Both the position numbers and the translations under genes were made by a program. Below the pieces are notes generated by a model, which searched no databases, was not told the origin of the DNA, and saw only the letters and a program-made list of their open reading frames with translations. Of a DNA stretch of 64,000 nt, positions 25,489 through 33,960 are shown piece after piece (within the stretch, counting starts at the first letter, position 1; every line of letters starts with the position of its first letter). Source of the DNA: Candidatus Gastranaerophilales bacterium (GTDB taxonomy: Bacteria > Cyanobacteriota > Vampirovibrionia > Gastranaerophilales > Gastranaerophilaceae); the NCBI GenBank assembly GCA_944323875.1, contig CALUUH010000002.1, positions 62,001 to 126,000 of the forward strand, read 5' to 3'.

Positions 25489-25995
25489 ATGAATACAATA
25501 TTTACAAGACGCTCAATAAGAAGATTTGAGGACAAACCGGTAGAGACAGAAAAGCTTGACAGAATAGTAAGGGCAGGCATGCAGGCACCTTCAGCGCATA
25601 ACAGGCAGCCTTGGGAGTTTCTGGTGATTACTGATGAAGAAACCAGAAAAGATATGGGAAAAATGACTCCATACAGTGGAATGGCCGCAAATGCAGGGGC
25701 TGTTATCATTATTTTGATGAACAAAAAGACAGGTGATTTTGAAAATAATTTATTTATCCAGCAGGATTTGGGAGCATGTACTGAAAATATTTTGCTCCAA
25801 ATTGCAGAAGAAGGCCTTGGCGGCTGCTGGATTGGTACTTATCCGAATGAAGATAATGTGCGTAATGTAAAAAACTACTTTAATCTTCCTGATTACATTG
25901 AACCGTTTTCTATAATTGCACTCGGGTATTCACCGGATGAAAACAGATTTATCGACAGATATAAACCGGAAAATGTACATTATAACAAGTGGTAA
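25489..25995 (+). CDS. Nitroreductase-family FMN oxidoreductase
   Basis: 168 aa. Starts with the family FMN-binding element TRRSIRRFEDKPVE, then MQAPSAHNRQPWEFLVI, QDLGACTENILLQIAEEGLGGCWIGTYP, and ends FSIIALGYSPDENRFIDRYKPENVHYNKW. This compact form is typical of anaerobes, where such enzymes reduce nitro compounds, quinones or flavins with NAD(P)H. Very good SD (AAGGAGG). Single gene, closed by a 26-bp palindromic terminator. Confidence 0.93.
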   Translation: MNTIFTRRSIRRFEDKPVETEKLDRIVRAGMQAPSAHNRQPWEFLVITDEETRKDMGKMTPYSGMAANAGAVIIILMNKKTGDFENNLFIQQDLGACTENILLQIAEEGLGGCWIGTYPNEDNVRNVKNYFNLPDYIEPFSIIALGYSPDENRFIDRYKPENVHYNKW

Positions 25996-26001
25996 AACAA
26001 A

Positions 26002-26027
26002 GCGCCCGCTAAAATTTTAGCGGGCGC
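26002..26027. terminator. Perfect 26-bp palindromic terminator
   Basis: GCGCCCGCTAAAA / TTTTAGCGGGCGC, placed between convergent genes. The same design with an AAAATTTT centre and GCGCC/GGCGC ends occurs at 52999-53024. Confidence 0.88.
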
Positions 26028-26047
26028 AACACTTTTCTCTTCTTTTT

Positions 26048-26398
26048 TTAACCGGCCAGTGCGTCACAGACGAAATCTGACATCCGGTCAAACATATCGT
26101 GGATAGGTTTTGAAATATCAAATGTAATCTCTTTGTTTATTTGTGCAAGTTTGTCATCTATAGATACAACTTTTGCTTTTTGCGGTTCAACAACTGTAAA
26201 TTGATTTTGTTCGATTTGTTTTAGCAGGTTAATCGAAAAATCCTGTACGGCATCTACTCTCTGCATATTTTTTGCGGCCGTCGCCAATAGAGTATCGCCT
26301 AGCTCTTCGCCATACTTGTACTCCCGAATAATTTCTTTACAAATTAAGTTTGACATCAAGTTTGCATCGAGAGCCGCATTTTCAGTTTGTGAGCGCAT
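26048..26398 (-). CDS. Small helical protein under a sigma-28-like promoter
   Basis: 116 aa, no membrane segment. A helical N-terminal half (NLICKEIIREYKYGEELGDTLL) leads to a charged linker and a second helix near the end (FDISKPIHDMFDRMSDFVCDALAG). GGAGG lies before ATG 26398, and the TAAAGTTT-N12-TCCGATTA element ends 39 bp upstream. It is convergent with the nitroreductase. Family unknown; the promoter links it to four other small-protein units in this window. Confidence 0.68.
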   Translation of the reverse strand: MRSQTENAALDANLMSNLICKEIIREYKYGEELGDTLLATAAKNMQRVDAVQDFSINLLKQIEQNQFTVVEPQKAKVVSIDDKLAQINKEITFDISKPIHDMFDRMSDFVCDALAG

Positions 26399-26436
26399 TA
26401 TTTATTACCTCCGTTTTACTAATCCCGGTAAAATAT

Positions 26437-26464
26437 TAATCGGAAGGCATGTGAAAAAACTTTA
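26437..26464 (-). promoter_or_regulatory. Sigma-28-like promoter for the 26398 gene
   Basis: Minus strand: TAAAGTTT (26464-26457), 12 bp, TCCGATTA (26444-26437). GTAACAAAT lies 12 bp further upstream (26485-26477), matching the arrangement at 8622-8630. Confidence 0.65.
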
Positions 26465-26528
26465 GTACAAAACATCATTTGTTACAGTTTGTAAACAAGA
26501 ATTTTAAATCTGCTGATTTATCAACATT

Positions 26529-27443
26529 TTATGCTCTCGGGTGAGTTTCGTTATACACATCTTTTAAGTGTTGGCTTGAAACATGAGTATAAATCTGGGT
26601 ATTAGAAATGCTTGCATGACCCAAAAGCTCCTGTACTACCCTTAAATCAGCCCCGTTTTCTATTAAGTGGGTTGCGAAACTGTGCCTGAATACGTGCGGT
26701 GTCACATGTTTTGGCAAATTTATTTTTTCAACAACTTCATTGATAACATTTCTGATAGTTCTTGTTTGCAGCCTGTAGCCGGTATTATTTATAAAAACCG
26801 GTGAATCTTCATTTTCAGGCGGCAGCCCGTATCCTTTTGCTATCAATGGTCTTGCTGTTTCAATATAACGCTCAAGATAAGATTTTGCCCTGTCTGTTAC
26901 AAGTATAATCCGCTCTTTTGCCCCTTTACCGAATACTCTTATTTCATTGTTATGTAAATTCAAATCCCCGAAGTTCAGGCCCGAAAGTTCAGAAACGCGC
27001 ATGCCTGTTGCCCACAAAAGTTCCAAAATAGCGCGGTTGCGGTATCCTGCCGGTGTCTCTATTTTTATGTTATTCAAAATCTGTTCGACTTCTTCAGGTG
27101 TTAAAAACTTAGGCAATGTTTTCGGGCGTTTTGGAGTGGTCAAATTCATTGCCGGATTTGTATTTACCTTGCGTTCTCTGTACAAAAATTTGTAGAAAGT
27201 TCTCAAGGATGCCACCTTCCGTGCAATGGTCGTTTTTTTGTAATTAAACTTCTGTATAAAATGCAAATACTCCCGAACTTTGGAAAAGTTTACATTTGCA
27301 CAGTCCTCCTCATCCATCCATACTAAAAAACTTAATATGTCTGAATGGTATGCTTTTGCCGTATGTTTGGAAAAATTTCGCTCTACCACAAGGTATGTTG
27401 TGAAATCTTCTAAATCTTGTTTTGAATTTGTATTTAATCCCAT
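26529..27443 (-). CDS. xerC: Tyrosine recombinase, XerC-like
   Basis: 304 aa from ATG 27443 (frame open to 27482). N-terminal SAM-like core-binding domain (LEDFTTYLVVERNFSKHTAKAYHSDILSFL), then the catalytic domain with the R...K...HxxR...H/W...Y set visible: ATGMRVSEL, FGKGAKERII, HVFRHSFATHLIENGADLRVVQELLGHASISNTQIYTHV. It should act with the XerD-like protein at 48440 in resolving chromosome dimers at dif. Which of the two is XerC is inferred; 26529 has the typical length and is not next to mobile-element genes. Confidence 0.85.
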   Translation of the reverse strand: MGLNTNSKQDLEDFTTYLVVERNFSKHTAKAYHSDILSFLVWMDEEDCANVNFSKVREYLHFIQKFNYKKTTIARKVASLRTFYKFLYRERKVNTNPAMNLTTPKRPKTLPKFLTPEEVEQILNNIKIETPAGYRNRAILELLWATGMRVSELSGLNFGDLNLHNNEIRVFGKGAKERIILVTDRAKSYLERYIETARPLIAKGYGLPPENEDSPVFINNTGYRLQTRTIRNVINEVVEKINLPKHVTPHVFRHSFATHLIENGADLRVVQELLGHASISNTQIYTHVSSQHLKDVYNETHPRA

Positions 27444-27524
27444 AATTTGCCTTGTTGCTTTTTTCTGATATGTATTATACAATATTGTCAGGTAGATGTG
27501 AATAATTTAATAGCAGGAGAAAAT

Positions 27525-29390
27525 ATGAATTATAAGAAACTTTTATTGTCATCAGTTATCGTTACAGGTATGCTGTTAGTTTCATCACAGACTTTTGCGA
27601 CCGAGCTTCAAGCCGGTGTTGCAAAAAGTCAGGCTAACAAAGCTCAAATTCAACAACAGGCAGCAAAAAGAAAATACGGTGATATTGAAAAACTTATAGA
27701 ATACAACCACTACAAGGAAGCAGAACAAAAACTTGAATATATCTTGGAACGCAATCAAAAAGATGTAGACGCTCTTGCATTACGTGCTGTATCCTGGGCT
27801 AAACAACACAAACTGGAACCGGCTCAAAAAGAAATTGATAAACTGATTAAAGACAATCCAAATAACCCTATTTTGCACTATGCACAGGGTATTGTCTATA
27901 TGAACCGTCAAACATCTTCCGACGTTGATTATATTAAATCTATCAGAAATTTAAATAACTCTGCTATTAAAGAATTTGTAACCGCTGTTAATATTGATAA
28001 CACTTATTATGCGGCATACAACGCAATGGGTGTTGCAACTCTGAAATTAGGCAACAAAGCTGATGCAAAAGACCTGTTTACAATTGCAACCGACATAAAC
28101 CCGCAATACGCTACGGCTTATGACAACCTCGGTGTTCTTGAAATGATGAACAACAACCTTGACGGGGCCGAAGAATATTTTCAAAAAGCTTTAAAATATA
28201 ATACAACAAACCCGACATCAATGTATCACATGGGTCAGGTAGAAGCACGCCGCGGCAACTACTCAAAAGCTTTGACATGGATTAACCACTCTGTCCATAT
28301 CAATCCTAATTCCGCACCTGCTTTGAACCTGCAAGGTGAACTCTATCTTAAGCAAGGCAATCAGCCGGCTGCTTTAAACTCTTTCAACAAAGCTGTTCTG
28401 GTTAAACCGGAGCACTCTGCATCATACTTAAACCTTGCAAATGTTTACGAAAAAAGAGTTGATAACGAACTCGCTATTGAAAAATTAAAAACACTTATCG
28501 CAATTAATCCTAACTATCAGGAAGGTAAATTGAGAATTGCCGATATGTCTTTGATTGAAAGAAAATATGAACAGGCTCTTGATTATTATTCACAACTAGT
28601 CGGTGATGAAACATATAATGACGATGCAATTATCGGGCTTGCAAATACATATTACGAAATGTCAAAAGATCACGCTGACAGTTTCGAAATGACAACAAAC
28701 AAAGAATTATACATTGCTTATGAATACATCAACAAAGCAATAGAAAAGACACCTGATGATTTGAAACTTCATCTTGCAAAATTAAAACTTTCACAACTTG
28801 TCCACATGCAGGAACTGCCTAAGGCAAGTCTTGATTATATTATCAAATCCGCAGGCAATACAATGATGGATTCTGTAATCAAGGGTGAAGCTTACCTGAT
28901 GATGGGACGCGAATCCGATGCTGTATATACATTTGAAAACGCAATTAACTTTGCACAAAATGTAGACGATTGTTTATACTTAGGTGAAATTCTTGTTCAC
29001 CACAAACAATTCAGAACAGCAAGAACGGCCCTTAAAAAGGCTTTGATGAAAGATCCTGACAACCTTATTGCTAAAAACGGAATCGGTTATATTGATTTAT
29101 GTGAACTTAAATCAAACGAATTCTTTGATGTCGCAAAAAGACAATTTAAAGAAAAGAATTACGCATCTACAATCGAATACTGTAACAGAGCAATTGACTT
29201 CTATCATAACAATGCCGAAATTGCTAAGTTGAAAGCTATGGCTTATGAAGCAGAACCAAACTATCAAGGGGCTGTAAAATACTATACACAATATCTGGCA
29301 TTCAACCCTAATGCCGCAGATAAAGCCGCTGTTACTAAAAAGATAGAAAAATACAAACGAAAAGCAGTTAAACAAAACACCAGTAAATAG
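27525..29390 (+). CDS. Secreted/periplasmic TPR-repeat protein
   Basis: 621 aa from ATG 27525 (AGCAGGAG upstream). Signal peptide ending SSQTFA. The rest is a chain of about a dozen TPR units, such as PTSMYHMGQVEARRGNYSKALTWI, ALNLQGELYLKQGNQPAALNSF and AYDNLGVLEMMNNNLDGAEEYF. Such proteins act as scaffolds in the envelope. It lies divergent from xerC and heads a cluster with the 85-aa gene (5 bp away) and engB, which suggests co-expression but not a shared pathway. Confidence 0.85.
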   Translation: MNYKKLLLSSVIVTGMLLVSSQTFATELQAGVAKSQANKAQIQQQAAKRKYGDIEKLIEYNHYKEAEQKLEYILERNQKDVDALALRAVSWAKQHKLEPAQKEIDKLIKDNPNNPILHYAQGIVYMNRQTSSDVDYIKSIRNLNNSAIKEFVTAVNIDNTYYAAYNAMGVATLKLGNKADAKDLFTIATDINPQYATAYDNLGVLEMMNNNLDGAEEYFQKALKYNTTNPTSMYHMGQVEARRGNYSKALTWINHSVHINPNSAPALNLQGELYLKQGNQPAALNSFNKAVLVKPEHSASYLNLANVYEKRVDNELAIEKLKTLIAINPNYQEGKLRIADMSLIERKYEQALDYYSQLVGDETYNDDAIIGLANTYYEMSKDHADSFEMTTNKELYIAYEYINKAIEKTPDDLKLHLAKLKLSQLVHMQELPKASLDYIIKSAGNTMMDSVIKGEAYLMMGRESDAVYTFENAINFAQNVDDCLYLGEILVHHKQFRTARTALKKALMKDPDNLIAKNGIGYIDLCELKSNEFFDVAKRQFKEKNYASTIEYCNRAIDFYHNNAEIAKLKAMAYEAEPNYQGAVKYYTQYLAFNPNAADKAAVTKKIEKYKRKAVKQNTSK

Positions 29391-29395
29391 CAGAC

Positions 29396-29653
29396 ATGAA
29401 AAAATTTGATATTCGCAAATCTTTTGAAGATTTTTGGAAAGAACCCTTGAGTATTTTAACCGAGGGTTTATTCCAACTTGTGAATATTCAAACAAACATT
29501 TTCTGCCAAAAGCCTTCTGTTTCTGTTGATATGATAAATAAAAAGGCTCAAATTACTGTTGTAAATAATGAAAAAATGTATAACCTGTTTCAAACAGTAC
29601 TTTACAAAAAGCGGCTGAAAGAACAGCAGGAAAAGGCTTTATCAAATAAATAG
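29396..29653 (+). CDS. Small conserved-looking protein between the TPR gene and engB
   Basis: 85 aa: MKKFDIRKSFEDFWKEPLSILTEG start, a central NxVNxQTNIFCQKPS segment and a very basic end (LYKKRLKEQQEKALSNK). It fits tightly between two genes (5 and 11 bp gaps), which supports it being real. No signal peptide and no recognised domain. Confidence 0.6.
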   Translation: MKKFDIRKSFEDFWKEPLSILTEGLFQLVNIQTNIFCQKPSVSVDMINKKAQITVVNNEKMYNLFQTVLYKKRLKEQQEKALSNK

Positions 29654-29664
29654 GCAGGTATTTT

Positions 29665-30243
29665 ATGGCTAATTTAAAATATATGCAGGCAAAATTTCTA
29701 ATCAGCGCAGAAAAGCTTTCACAATGCCCTGACTATACTCTGCCGGAATTTCCTCTGCTTGGCCGTTCAAATGTCGGTAAATCCTCTTTTATAAACGCTC
29801 TGGCAAATAATAAAAAGCTTGCCAAAACATCCAATACTCCTGGCAAAACAAGATTGATAAACTTTTTTAATTTTTCTGATAAATTTATGATAGCAGACCT
29901 TCCGGGTTACGGCTATGCAAAAGTTTCAAAAGAAGCCCAGAACCGCTGGCAAAAATACTTAGAAGAATACCTGCTGGAACGCAAACAAATAAAATCATTA
30001 ATCCAGCTTATAGACGGCCGGCATGAAATACAAAAAAATGATTATCAAATGCGGGAATGGGTTGAGGCGTATAATTTACCGATAATGACTATTGTAACTA
30101 AAATGGACTATGTTCCGCGCTCTAAGACTCTTAATGTTGTAAATTATGTAAAAAAAGAATTTGGCGGCGAAGTACTGCCATTCAGCGCCGTTGACAACCG
30201 CTATAACGAAAAAATTATTGATATATTTGAGTCATTACGTTAG
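29665..30243 (+). CDS. engB: EngB/YsxC ribosome-biogenesis GTPase
   Basis: 192 aa. Single TrmE-Era-EngA-EngB-type GTPase domain: G1 GRSNVGKSS (about 33-41), G2 TPGKT, G3 DLPGYG, G4 TKMD, G5 FSAV. It helps assemble the large ribosomal subunit. The last codons (IIDIFESLR) differ from a second partial copy of the gene end at 31122-31182, which would read IIDILE. So the present 3' end appears to have been replaced when the DUF3800 segment arrived. Confidence 0.95.
   Translation: MANLKYMQAKFLISAEKLSQCPDYTLPEFPLLGRSNVGKSSFINALANNKKLAKTSNTPGKTRLINFFNFSDKFMIADLPGYGYAKVSKEAQNRWQKYLEEYLLERKQIKSLIQLIDGRHEIQKNDYQMREWVEAYNLPIMTIVTKMDYVPRSKTLNVVNYVKKEFGGEVLPFSAVDNRYNEKIIDIFESLR
30167..30227 (+). repeat. 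engB 3'-end direct repeat, left copy
   Basis: 61 bp within engB, 60/61 identical to 31122-31182 (C at 30183 against T at 31138). The two copies bound an 894-bp segment with one gene. Confidence 0.9.
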
Positions 30244-30303
30244 ACATTTTAAATGTATAAATATTATAATATGAATAATTTATAACTATTTTGAATAAAA
30301 GGA

Positions 30304-30396
30304 TTGACAAAAATTTAATCATGAGTTATAATATAGTATACGGGCTGGTCAATGACCTCGGTCCACCACGACGGGGGAACTCCCCGTCTTTTATAA
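30304..30396 (+). promoter_or_regulatory. Promoter and structured leader of the DUF3800 gene
   Basis: TTGACA (30304-30309), 17 bp, TATAAT (30327-30332). The leader holds GACC-TC-GGTC and then a terminator-like hairpin GACGGGG-GAACT-CCCCGTC (30370-30388) followed by TTTTA. A 14-codon ORF (ATG 30352 to TAA 30394-30396, MTSVHHDGGTPRLL) runs through the hairpin, as in translation-coupled attenuators; it has no strong SD. Confidence 0.6.
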
Positions 30397-30411
30397 TAAG
30401 AGGGGGATTAA

Positions 30412-31095
30412 GTGGAAGAACTAAGTATTTTTATTGATGAATCAGGTGATTTTGGTAAATTTTGTGCAGATTCTCCCTTTTATATCGTTACTTTAGTTTT
30501 GCATGAACAAAAACATTCTATATCAGAACAAGTTCAAAAATTAAATGATAGCCTTGCAGAATTGCAATTGAACAGGCATACTATACATACTGGACCATTA
30601 ATCAGAAGAGAGAAAAGCTATAAACATAATACTTTTAAAGAGAGATATGCTTTGTTTTGCCGGTTATATAATTTTACACGTAGTGTCCCAATAAAATATA
30701 AAAGCATTGTTATTGACAAAAAGTTCTATTCCGGTGAATTGAAAATGACAGAGGTAATATCCAAACAATTATCTTTATTGGTAAAAGACAATTTTGAATA
30801 CTTTAATCGTTTTGAAAATATTATTGTATATTATGACAATGGGCAAATGCAATTAACAAAAATTATTCTATCAGTTTTTTCATCATTATTCGATAACTAT
30901 TTTGAGTTTAGAGGAGCTTCACCGGACGAATATAAACTTTTTCAATCGGCAGATTTTTTGTGTACACTGTCATTACTGGAAGAAAAAATTAAAAATAAAA
31001 TAGAGCTTACGAGTTCAGAAAAGAAATTTTTTGGAAGTTCTTCAAAAATTAAAAAGAACTATTTAAAATATATAGAAAAGATTAAATTTTTATAG
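30412..31095 (+). CDS. DUF3800 family protein on an inserted segment
   Basis: 227 aa from GTG 30412 (GAGGGGG upstream). Signature N-terminal SIFIDESGDFG, a middle ENIIVYYDNGQ and C-terminal DEYKLFQSADFLCTLSLL, the conserved acidic positions of DUF3800, a family with an RNase-H-like look that is common on mobile elements and in defence islands. Its own promoter and attenuator-like leader, and the engB-end repeats on both sides, mark it as acquired cargo. Function unproven. Confidence 0.85.
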   Translation: MEELSIFIDESGDFGKFCADSPFYIVTLVLHEQKHSISEQVQKLNDSLAELQLNRHTIHTGPLIRREKSYKHNTFKERYALFCRLYNFTRSVPIKYKSIVIDKKFYSGELKMTEVISKQLSLLVKDNFEYFNRFENIIVYYDNGQMQLTKIILSVFSSLFDNYFEFRGASPDEYKLFQSADFLCTLSLLEEKIKNKIELTSSEKKFFGSSSKIKKNYLKYIEKIKFL

Positions 31096-31121
31096 TGATT
31101 ATTCTGCATTATAAACGAATA

Positions 31122-31182
31122 GCGAAGTACTGCCATTTAGCGCCGTTGACAACCGCTATAACGAAAAAATTATTGATATATT
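31122..31182 (+). repeat. engB 3'-end direct repeat, right copy (engB remnant)
   Basis: 60/61 match to 30167-30227. Here the frame would end in TTGGAATAG, giving a stop soon after the repeat. It probably is the original engB end, displaced by the insertion. Confidence 0.88.
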
Positions 31183-31196
31183 GGAATAGAAAAACG

Positions 31197-31721
31197 CTAT
31201 TCCAACTTATTGTCAGGATAAATAGCTCTGCAATAACCTGTAGATGTTATATTTCTGTACCACATCCAGTTATCCTGAGTGCCATCCATAAAATATTCAC
31301 CGGTTTTTGTATTTATTTTGACAGTACGTAAGTGGTGTCTTACAGACCACTCCCACAGCGGGTCGTATAAGCGGAGGGTTTTGTTATCACTCTGCAACCC
31401 CGCACGATCAACCTTTTTTAATTTATCCGCTTTATGAGGTTTGTATATTTTGTGCATTGTATTTGAATACAAACGGCCGTTTCTCATAACAAAATAGTCA
31501 TTGTATTCCTCAAAGTCATCAACACTTCCGTCCAGTCTCTTTGCATAACATTCAATAACAGCACCTTCCGGCAGCGGATATGAGAATGACTCTCCTTTGG
31601 TTAAAACAGTTAAATCTTTTTTGTTTAGTATATCCTCAGGGCATGTCAAATCAGTTTTTGCCAGCGCTGTGCCGCCTATAAATAATACGCCTAAAAATGC
31701 AGTTAATAAAAATCTTTTCAT
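31197..31721 (-). CDS. Secreted protein of unknown function
   Basis: 174 aa from ATG 31721 (AAGGA about 10 nt upstream). Signal peptide KRFLLTAFLGVLFIGGTALA, then a compact domain rich in Lys, Asp, Tyr and Trp with YPLPEGAVIECYAKRLDGS and GTQDNWMWYRNITSTGYCRA. The two C-terminal-side features (Trp-Met-Trp, Cys) and conserved spacing suggest a small periplasmic fold. It ends 14 bp from the engB remnant. Not recognised. Confidence 0.7.
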   Translation of the reverse strand: MKRFLLTAFLGVLFIGGTALAKTDLTCPEDILNKKDLTVLTKGESFSYPLPEGAVIECYAKRLDGSVDDFEEYNDYFVMRNGRLYSNTMHKIYKPHKADKLKKVDRAGLQSDNKTLRLYDPLWEWSVRHHLRTVKINTKTGEYFMDGTQDNWMWYRNITSTGYCRAIYPDNKLE

Positions 31722-31873
31722 AAATCTTAGTCCTTTTCCATATAACTCCATACTTATTATAACACAATTTTAAACTTTGGTGAAATTTGTTAACATAATA
31801 TAAAACTAGCTCAGGCGTTTGATTTGACTTTGCCGGAATTATTGGATATTAAGGTTTCTTCAAAATAGAAATA

Positions 31874-32161
31874 TTATATTTCAATCAAATCATCAATAAT
31901 TTGTTTTTTAAACTGTTCAGAAATACTGTTCAAATCAACAATATCAACTTCATAAGGAATGGTAGAATTTTCTAAATCCATTTCTATAAGCGATTTGATT
32001 TTATCTGTTATTTGTTCACTTTCTATCGCAATATCAACATCGGAATATTTTTTAGCCCTCCCGGTTACGCGTGAACCGAAAATGAAAATCCTGCATTCCG
32101 GTAAATATTTTAAAATTACCCCTTTTATAAAAAGTATATATTTTTCTCCTAAGTCAATCAT
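31874..32161 (-). CDS. MntA-like minimal nucleotidyltransferase (antitoxin partner)
   Basis: 95 aa. It contains the complete minimal nucleotidyltransferase motif GSRVTGRAKKYSDVD (GS-x10-DxD), about residues 29-43. Proteins of this size paired with a HEPN protein form type VII HepT/MntA toxin-antitoxin modules, where MntA modifies HepT with AMP. Its start overlaps the HEPN stop by 4 bp (ATGA), so the two are coupled. Cytosolic. Confidence 0.87.
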   Translation of the reverse strand: MIDLGEKYILFIKGVILKYLPECRIFIFGSRVTGRAKKYSDVDIAIESEQITDKIKSLIEMDLENSTIPYEVDIVDLNSISEQFKKQIIDDLIEI

Positions 32162-32556
32162 ACTCTTTTTTTCAATTCATTCAATAAAAATTCTGCATCT
32201 TTTTGAAAATCTTTAACAACGCTGACTACAGTATTTGCAATGCTTTCCTCATAAGTATGAGAAGTTAAATTGCGTTTGTGCCTGTAATCTGTCCATTTTT
32301 CTAAATTATTCAAAAGCAGGCCCATCTGGTTAGCTTTTCTTATAATTTCATTAAAGGTGAGAGTATCAGGAAGGTCAGGTAATTCCTGCTGTAAATATCT
32401 CATCATCATTTTGACGGCTAAAGAATATGTATATTCAAATCTTTGTATAACAGCATCTCTTATGGCATTATCATAACTTTCTCTGTCATAACGTATTATA
32501 ATTTCATCAAGTGTTTTTAAAGCATTTTCAAACGGAGTTAAATCAATAATTTTCAT
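32158..32556 (-). CDS. HEPN protein, HepT/HI0074 type (toxin partner)
   Basis: 132 aa, all helical. The HEPN RNase motif R-x4-H is present as RNLTSHTYEE (about residues 95-104), with the helical pair before it (FEYTYSLAVKMMMRYL). HI0074-type proteins bind the nucleotidyltransferase; HepT toxins cut RNA or tRNA. The gene comes first, and the antitoxin-like transferase follows with overlap. Whether it is a toxin or a housekeeping pair is not decidable here. Confidence 0.85.
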   Translation of the reverse strand: MKIIDLTPFENALKTLDEIIIRYDRESYDNAIRDAVIQRFEYTYSLAVKMMMRYLQQELPDLPDTLTFNEIIRKANQMGLLLNNLEKWTDYRHKRNLTSHTYEESIANTVVSVVKDFQKDAEFLLNELKKRV

Positions 32557-32660
32557 AACTTAAAAATATCACAATTTGTTTAATAAAGCAATACAACGGC
32601 GTTAACAGGCCTTATAAATAACATTAACATTTCTTTCAAACTTATGCTATAATCGGATTG

Positions 32661-33161
32661 ATGTATGAGATAAAAAAACAGATTTATTTAAACTTTACCA
32701 AAAATCAAAAGGCGGCTTTGTGCAATTTTTTACGCGCTCTTGTTAAAAAAAGTCCGGAACTGTCTGCAGAGGAGGTTTTTGACAAATTCATCGAGGATGA
32801 AACCTATTATCTTGAAATTAATAACTCGCGATTTGAGTTTATTGCGGACATTATTAATGATGAGACATTTGTAAATGATACAAAACTTTTTATCAAAGAG
32901 TGCATAAAATATTATGAATACAAGAAAAAACAGGAACCGATTATTCAGGCACAAAAAGAGTTTGAAAAACGAAAAAGGAAGTTTTTGCAGGAAGTTAAGA
33001 TGAGCAAAGATGCGCCAACCAAAAAACAGCTATATTACTACGAAAAACTTTGCAAAAAATATAATCTTGAGAAAAAAGAACTTACATCAAAACTGGAAGC
33101 ATGCGACGAAATAGACAGGATTTTAAATGAGTATTCAAGAGATTTTGAAAATATTGATTAA
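32661..33161 (+). CDS. Helical protein of unknown function upstream of prmC
   Basis: 166 aa from ATG 32661; TATAAT (32648-32653) lies 7 nt upstream and there is no SD, so the message is probably leaderless. Mostly charged helix: YYEYKKKQEPIIQAQKEFEKR in the middle, then KDAPTKKQLYYYEKLCKKYNLEKKELTSKLEA, similar to small DNA- or RNA-associated helical domains. It overlaps prmC by 35 bp in another frame. No family recognised. Confidence 0.7.
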   Translation: MYEIKKQIYLNFTKNQKAALCNFLRALVKKSPELSAEEVFDKFIEDETYYLEINNSRFEFIADIINDETFVNDTKLFIKECIKYYEYKKKQEPIIQAQKEFEKRKRKFLQEVKMSKDAPTKKQLYYYEKLCKKYNLEKKELTSKLEACDEIDRILNEYSRDFENID

Positions 33162-33960
33162 TGCCGGTATAGAGCCGAATGAAGCGAGCGTGGAAGTGAA
33201 AATGCTTATTGAACACTTTTGCGGTTACACACGTACTGATATTCTTATGGGTAAAAAATTAACACCCGAAATGCTGGAAATTGTCAAAGAAAAAGCAGAA
33301 CTTCGCGCCAAAACACGTCAGCCTATACAACATATTATCGGGTTTGCGGATTTTATGGGAGAAAAATTTATCGTTAACCCGCATGTTCTTATCCCGCGTG
33401 ATGAAACAGAATTTTTAGTCAGAAAGGCCGTTGAGATTATTAAATCTAAAGGATATAAAATGGCGCTTGATGTGGGCACGGGTTCTGGCTGTATTGCCTG
33501 TATGGTGGCCAAACTCACTGATTGTCAGATTATCGGGCTTGATGTTTCAAATGATGCTCTTAATACGGCTCTGGATAATGCGTCACGGTTAAATCTGTTT
33601 AACAAAGCGATTTTTAGAAAATCGGATGTTTTTTCTAATGTAAAACCGCGTGAAAGCTTTGATATTATTATTTCTAACCCGCCTTATATACCTTTATCAG
33701 AAAAGACCGGTATTCAAAAAGAAGTTACATTCGATCCGGATTTGGCTTTGTATACGTCCGATGAAAAAGGGGTGGAATTTTATGATAAAATAACCAAAAA
33801 TTCGCCGGATATTTTAAATGCGGGCGGTTATCTGCTTTTTGAACTCGGGTACGGACAGTCGAAAGATGTCAAAAAAATTATGGAAGATAACGGGTTCAAA
33901 GATATTGAAATAATCAAGGATTTGGCCGGTATAGACAGAGTTATCAGCGGTCACATTTAG
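33127..33960 (+). CDS. prmC: Peptide chain release factor N5-glutamine methyltransferase
   Basis: 277 aa. It methylates the GGQ glutamine of RF1/RF2 using SAM. A helical N-terminal domain (about 1-70) is followed by RQPIQHIIGFADFMGEKFIVNPHVLIPRDETE, the SAM motif LDVGTGSGCIACMVA and the catalytic NPPYIP (about 184-189). The family's usual length. Start 33127 lies inside the preceding gene. Its last 17 bp overlap the convergent histidine kinase. Confidence 0.96.
   Translation: MSIQEILKILINAGIEPNEASVEVKMLIEHFCGYTRTDILMGKKLTPEMLEIVKEKAELRAKTRQPIQHIIGFADFMGEKFIVNPHVLIPRDETEFLVRKAVEIIKSKGYKMALDVGTGSGCIACMVAKLTDCQIIGLDVSNDALNTALDNASRLNLFNKAIFRKSDVFSNVKPRESFDIIISNPPYIPLSEKTGIQKEVTFDPDLALYTSDEKGVEFYDKITKNSPDILNAGGYLLFELGYGQSKDVKKIMEDNGFKDIEIIKDLAGIDRVISGHI

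Noticed and set aside
32158-32556. Four-helix protein considered as a DGR accessory protein (Avd-like)
   Set aside because: It has the RNxxxH motif and an overlapping nucleotidyltransferase, so it is a HEPN/HepT-type protein.
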